Of a stretch of DNA of 64,000 bases, positions 61,656-64,000 are shown one piece after another. The stretch comes from Kitasatospora kifunensis (GTDB lineage: Bacteria > Actinomycetota > Actinomycetes > Streptomycetales > Streptomycetaceae), in contig NZ_JACHJV010000001.1 of the NCBI RefSeq assembly GCF_014203855.1, positions 3,844,001 through 3,908,000 on the forward strand, written 5' to 3'. Under the pieces are notes generated by a model. The model searched no databases and was not told the origin of the DNA. It was given only the letters and a program-made list of their open reading frames with translations. A program made the position numbers and the translations under genes. Position 1 is the stretch's first letter; each line of letters opens with the position of its first letter.

Positions 61656-63386
61656 CTACTCGCCACTCGAACGGGGGAGGGTGAGCCGGAAGGTGGCCCC
61701 GGCGCCCGGGGTGCTGTCCAGGGCGAGGGTGCCGCCGTGGGCGCGGGCGAAGGCTGCGGCGATGGCCAGCCCCAGGCCCGCGCCGCCGCCCTCGTGGCGG
61801 CTGCGGGAGGCGTCGACGCGGTAGAAGCGCTCGAACACCCGCTCGGCCTGATCAACCGTCAACCCGGGCCCGGAGTCGGCGACTTCGAGGACGCAGCCAT
61901 CGGTGCCGGTGCCCACCCCGATCCGCACGGCGGTGCCGCGCGGGGTGTGCTTGACCGCGTTGCCGACCAGGTTGGTCACCACCTGGCGCAGCCGGGCCTC
62001 GTCGCCCAGCACGGCGGCCGCCCCTGGCGGGCCGCTGCCGCCGGGGCCGGTGAGGGCGACCGGGCGGGTCGGGTCCAGCGCGGTGAGGTCGTGCAGCGCG
62101 TCGGCGGCCAGCGTGCGCAGGTCCATCGGGGCTAGGTCGAGCGGGCGCTCCTCGTCCAGCCGGGCCAGCGTCAGCAGGTCCTCGACCAGGCCACCCATCC
62201 GCACGGCCTCGCTCTCTATCCGGTCCATGGTCCGCTTGACGTCGGAGTCCGAGGCCAGCGCGCCCATCCGGTAGAGCTCGGCGAAGCCGCGGATACCGGC
62301 CAGCGGCGTGCGCAGTTCGTGCGAGGCGTCCGCGACGAAGCGGCGCATCCGGGCCTCGGAGGCGGCCTGGGCGGCGAACGCGGACTCGATCTGGTCCAGC
62401 ATCCCGTTCAACGCGAGCGAGAGCCGGCCGACCTCGGTGCTGGGCGGCAGCGCGGGCATCCGGTAGGAGAGTTCGCCCGCCGCGATCAGCTCGGTGCCGC
62501 GCTCGATCCGGCGCAGCGGCAGCAGCCCGGCCCGCACGGCGAAGGCGCCGATGCCGGCTATCAGCAGCAGCACGGCGCAGCCGATCGCCAGGAAGGCGTG
62601 GGCGAGCTTGCCGACGCTCGCGTCCACGTCGTCCAGCGTGACCGCGACCAGGACGTAGGAGGACGGCACGCTGGTCGGGCCCGCGGCGGAGCCCGCACTC
62701 GCCCCGGCGGTCGGGCCCGCACTCGCCTCGGTGGTCGGGTCCGCACTCGCCCCGGCCCGCTCGGCGGGCGAGCCCTCGCTCGGGGTGCCGCTGCGCTGGA
62801 TCGGCAGGATCCGCACCAGCCAGCGGCCGCCGGTCGAGCCGGGCACGGTGAAGGCCTTGCCCAGGTGGGTGGTGAGCGCCGGACCGGTCAACGGGGGCAG
62901 CACCGGGCCCGGGTCGCCGGCCGTCATCGGCTGGCGGAACGAGCGCTTCACGCTCCCGTCGGCGTTCAGCATCCGCATCTCGAACTGGCTGGGCAGCCCG
63001 GGCGGATTCTGCTGCCGGGCCGGAGCCTCGCCGTCCGAGGCCCCGGGGCCGGTCGGGCCCTGCGCACCGCCGGAGCCTGCCGGATGCTGGCCGCTGCGGT
63101 GCGACTGCGAGGCGCCGAAGCGCTGCAGTTGCTGGTCGAGCCGGGTGGTCAGCTGCGCGCGCACGGTCCCGAGCACCATCAGGTCGCTGACCACCAAGCC
63201 GGTGGTGACCAGCACCAGGGTGAGCGCCAGCAGCCGGGCCCGCAGCGAGAGCCGCCCGGTACCGCGCAGCAGTGCGGTGGGGCGCAGCGCCCGGCAGCGC
63301 CCCAGCAGACGGCGCGGCGAAAGGAACTGACGATACGTCAACTCTCGTTCCCGCAGCCGCAGGCGCAACCGCTGCCGACCCCGCAC
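61656..63386 (-). CDS. Sensor histidine kinase
   Basis: A 576-residue two-helix membrane kinase. A basic N-terminus leads to a helix at about 45-70, an extracellular sensor region (about 70-262) with Gly/Ser/Ala low complexity, a second helix at about 265-290 and a HAMP domain. HisKA (RRFVADASHELRTPLAGIRG) and HATPase (LVGNAVKHTPRGTAV, DSGPGL, GGAGLGLAI) follow. It lies six bases after the OmpR-type regulator gene and should phosphorylate it. Signal unknown; the exact start is uncertain. Confidence 0.92.
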   Translation of the reverse strand: MRGRQRLRLRLRERELTYRQFLSPRRLLGRCRALRPTALLRGTGRLSLRARLLALTLVLVTTGLVVSDLMVLGTVRAQLTTRLDQQLQRFGASQSHRSGQHPAGSGGAQGPTGPGASDGEAPARQQNPPGLPSQFEMRMLNADGSVKRSFRQPMTAGDPGPVLPPLTGPALTTHLGKAFTVPGSTGGRWLVRILPIQRSGTPSEGSPAERAGASADPTTEASAGPTAGASAGSAAGPTSVPSSYVLVAVTLDDVDASVGKLAHAFLAIGCAVLLLIAGIGAFAVRAGLLPLRRIERGTELIAAGELSYRMPALPPSTEVGRLSLALNGMLDQIESAFAAQAASEARMRRFVADASHELRTPLAGIRGFAELYRMGALASDSDVKRTMDRIESEAVRMGGLVEDLLTLARLDEERPLDLAPMDLRTLAADALHDLTALDPTRPVALTGPGGSGPPGAAAVLGDEARLRQVVTNLVGNAVKHTPRGTAVRIGVGTGTDGCVLEVADSGPGLTVDQAERVFERFYRVDASRSRHEGGGAGLGLAIAAAFARAHGGTLALDSTPGAGATFRLTLPRSSGE

Positions 63387-63392
63387 CGCCGG

Positions 63393-64000
63393 TCAGTCCT
63401 GCGGCTGCTGCGGCGGACGGCGCAGTGCGTAGCCGATGCCGCGCACGGTGTGGATCAGCTTCGGCCCGTGGTCGGGGCCGGAGTCGAGCTTGCGGCGCAG
63501 GTAGGAGATGTAGGACTCGACGATGCTCAGGTCGCCGCCGAAGTCGTAGGCCCAGACGTGGTCCAGGATCTGCGCCTTGGAGACCACCCGGCCGACGTTG
63601 GCCATCAGGTAGTGCAGCAGCTTGAACTCGGTCGGCGAGAGCGAGACCGGACGGCCGTCCCGGGTGACCTCGTGGGCCAGCGGGTCGAGGGTGAGGTCGG
63701 CCACGGTGAGCCTGCCGTCCTCGGCCGGACCGCCGGCCCGGCGCAGGATCGCCCGGATCCGGGCGATCAGCTCCTCCAGGCTGAACGGCTTGGTCACGTA
63801 GTCGTCGGCGCCGGAGGCCAGACCGTGCACCTTGTCCTCGGTGCCGTCCTTGGCGGTGAGGAAGAGCACCGGCAGGTGGTCGGCGGGCCGCGGGCGGCCA
63901 GGGCGGGCGGCCAGGCCCGCGGGGTTGGCGATCTGCTGGCGGCGGGTCTGCTCGCGCAGCCGCTCGACCACGGTGAAGCCGTCCAGGTCGGGCAGCATCA
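63393..64000 (-). CDS. OmpR-family response regulator (partial)
   Basis: The C-terminal 202 residues of a response regulator. The window cuts the receiver domain just after the phospho-acceptor Asp, which lies outside; MLPDLDGF, VLFLTAKD and GADDYVTKPFSLEEL are visible. The winged helix follows (LSPTEFKLLHYLMANVGRVV, YISYLRRKLD, IHTVRGIGYAL). An insert of about 20 residues in the receiver (RRQQIANPAGLAARPGRPRP) is unusual. Paired with the kinase just downstream. Confidence 0.93.
   Translation of the reverse strand, partial: MLPDLDGFTVVERLREQTRRQQIANPAGLAARPGRPRPADHLPVLFLTAKDGTEDKVHGLASGADDYVTKPFSLEELIARIRAILRRAGGPAEDGRLTVADLTLDPLAHEVTRDGRPVSLSPTEFKLLHYLMANVGRVVSKAQILDHVWAYDFGGDLSIVESYISYLRRKLDSGPDHGPKLIHTVRGIGYALRRPPQQPQD

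Overview
The window is very GC-rich, uses GTG and TTG starts often, and carries Streptomyces-type families throughout (LCP, FCD-GntR, HGxxPAAW, EspR-like/ImmA-IrrE/MAB_1171c trio, CydDC fusion, LLM oxidoreductase). It reads as chromosome of a Streptomycetaceae member (Streptomyces, Kitasatospora or Streptacidiphilus; I cannot separate these). serS at one end and cydA-cydB-cydDC at the other are, as I recall, also close together in S. coelicolor, so the backbone looks like core chromosome interrupted by accessory blocks.

Layout. 1-5.3 kb: end of serS, a HAD phosphatase, an LCP wall-ligase protein, and a GntR/MFS pair. 5.4-9.1 kb: two ABC-2 exporters in one four-gene operon. 9.2-13.1 kb: a 169-bp near-complete palindrome, then four tandem paralogous single-pass membrane proteins with overlapping ends. 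13.3-17.4 kb: LLM oxidoreductase, a MarR/HGxxPAAW pair sharing a perfect operator, and a Tat-exported phospholipase C. 17.5-20.6 kb: MAB_1171c membrane protein, ImmA/IrrE-type protease and EspR-like regulator, with a second long palindrome between the last two. 20.7-20.9 kb: a promoter-plus-terminator unit that looks like a small RNA gene. 21.9-33.1 kb: an unusual Pst-like locus (PstB, catalytically empty sortase-fold membrane protein, stalked PstS-like protein, PstA, PstC, giant stalked binding protein, small secreted protein, free PstS-like protein), all on the minus strand, with a structured leader in front of its first gene.

33.3-42.9 kb: two overlapping DUF1508-like genes, a YtrA-type GntR with a DUF1648 membrane protein, MarR/AhpD-like pair, DevS-like GAF kinase, TrmO-like and Nudix proteins, and a TetR/SDR pair with two visible operators. 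42.9-49.6 kb: an accessory block bounded by direct repeats. It holds an XRE/TPR regulator, an anti-sigma-type ATPase and a compact albusnodin-like lasso peptide cluster (precursor, cyclase, fused RRE-peptidase, N-acetyltransferase), then a decaying HTH gene.

49.6-64 kb: two small membrane proteins, a DrrAB-like exporter with a DUF4097 protein under a fused HTH/MarR regulator, cytochrome bd oxidase with its CydDC exporter behind a Rex-type operator, a Uma2 nuclease-fold protein, and an OmpR-type two-component system cut by the window end.

Most notable are the Pst-like surface locus, the lasso cluster with an acetyltransferase lacking a normal start codon, the two long palindromes and related hairpins, the small-RNA candidate, and the repeat pair that seems to show one HTH cassette filled and emptied.
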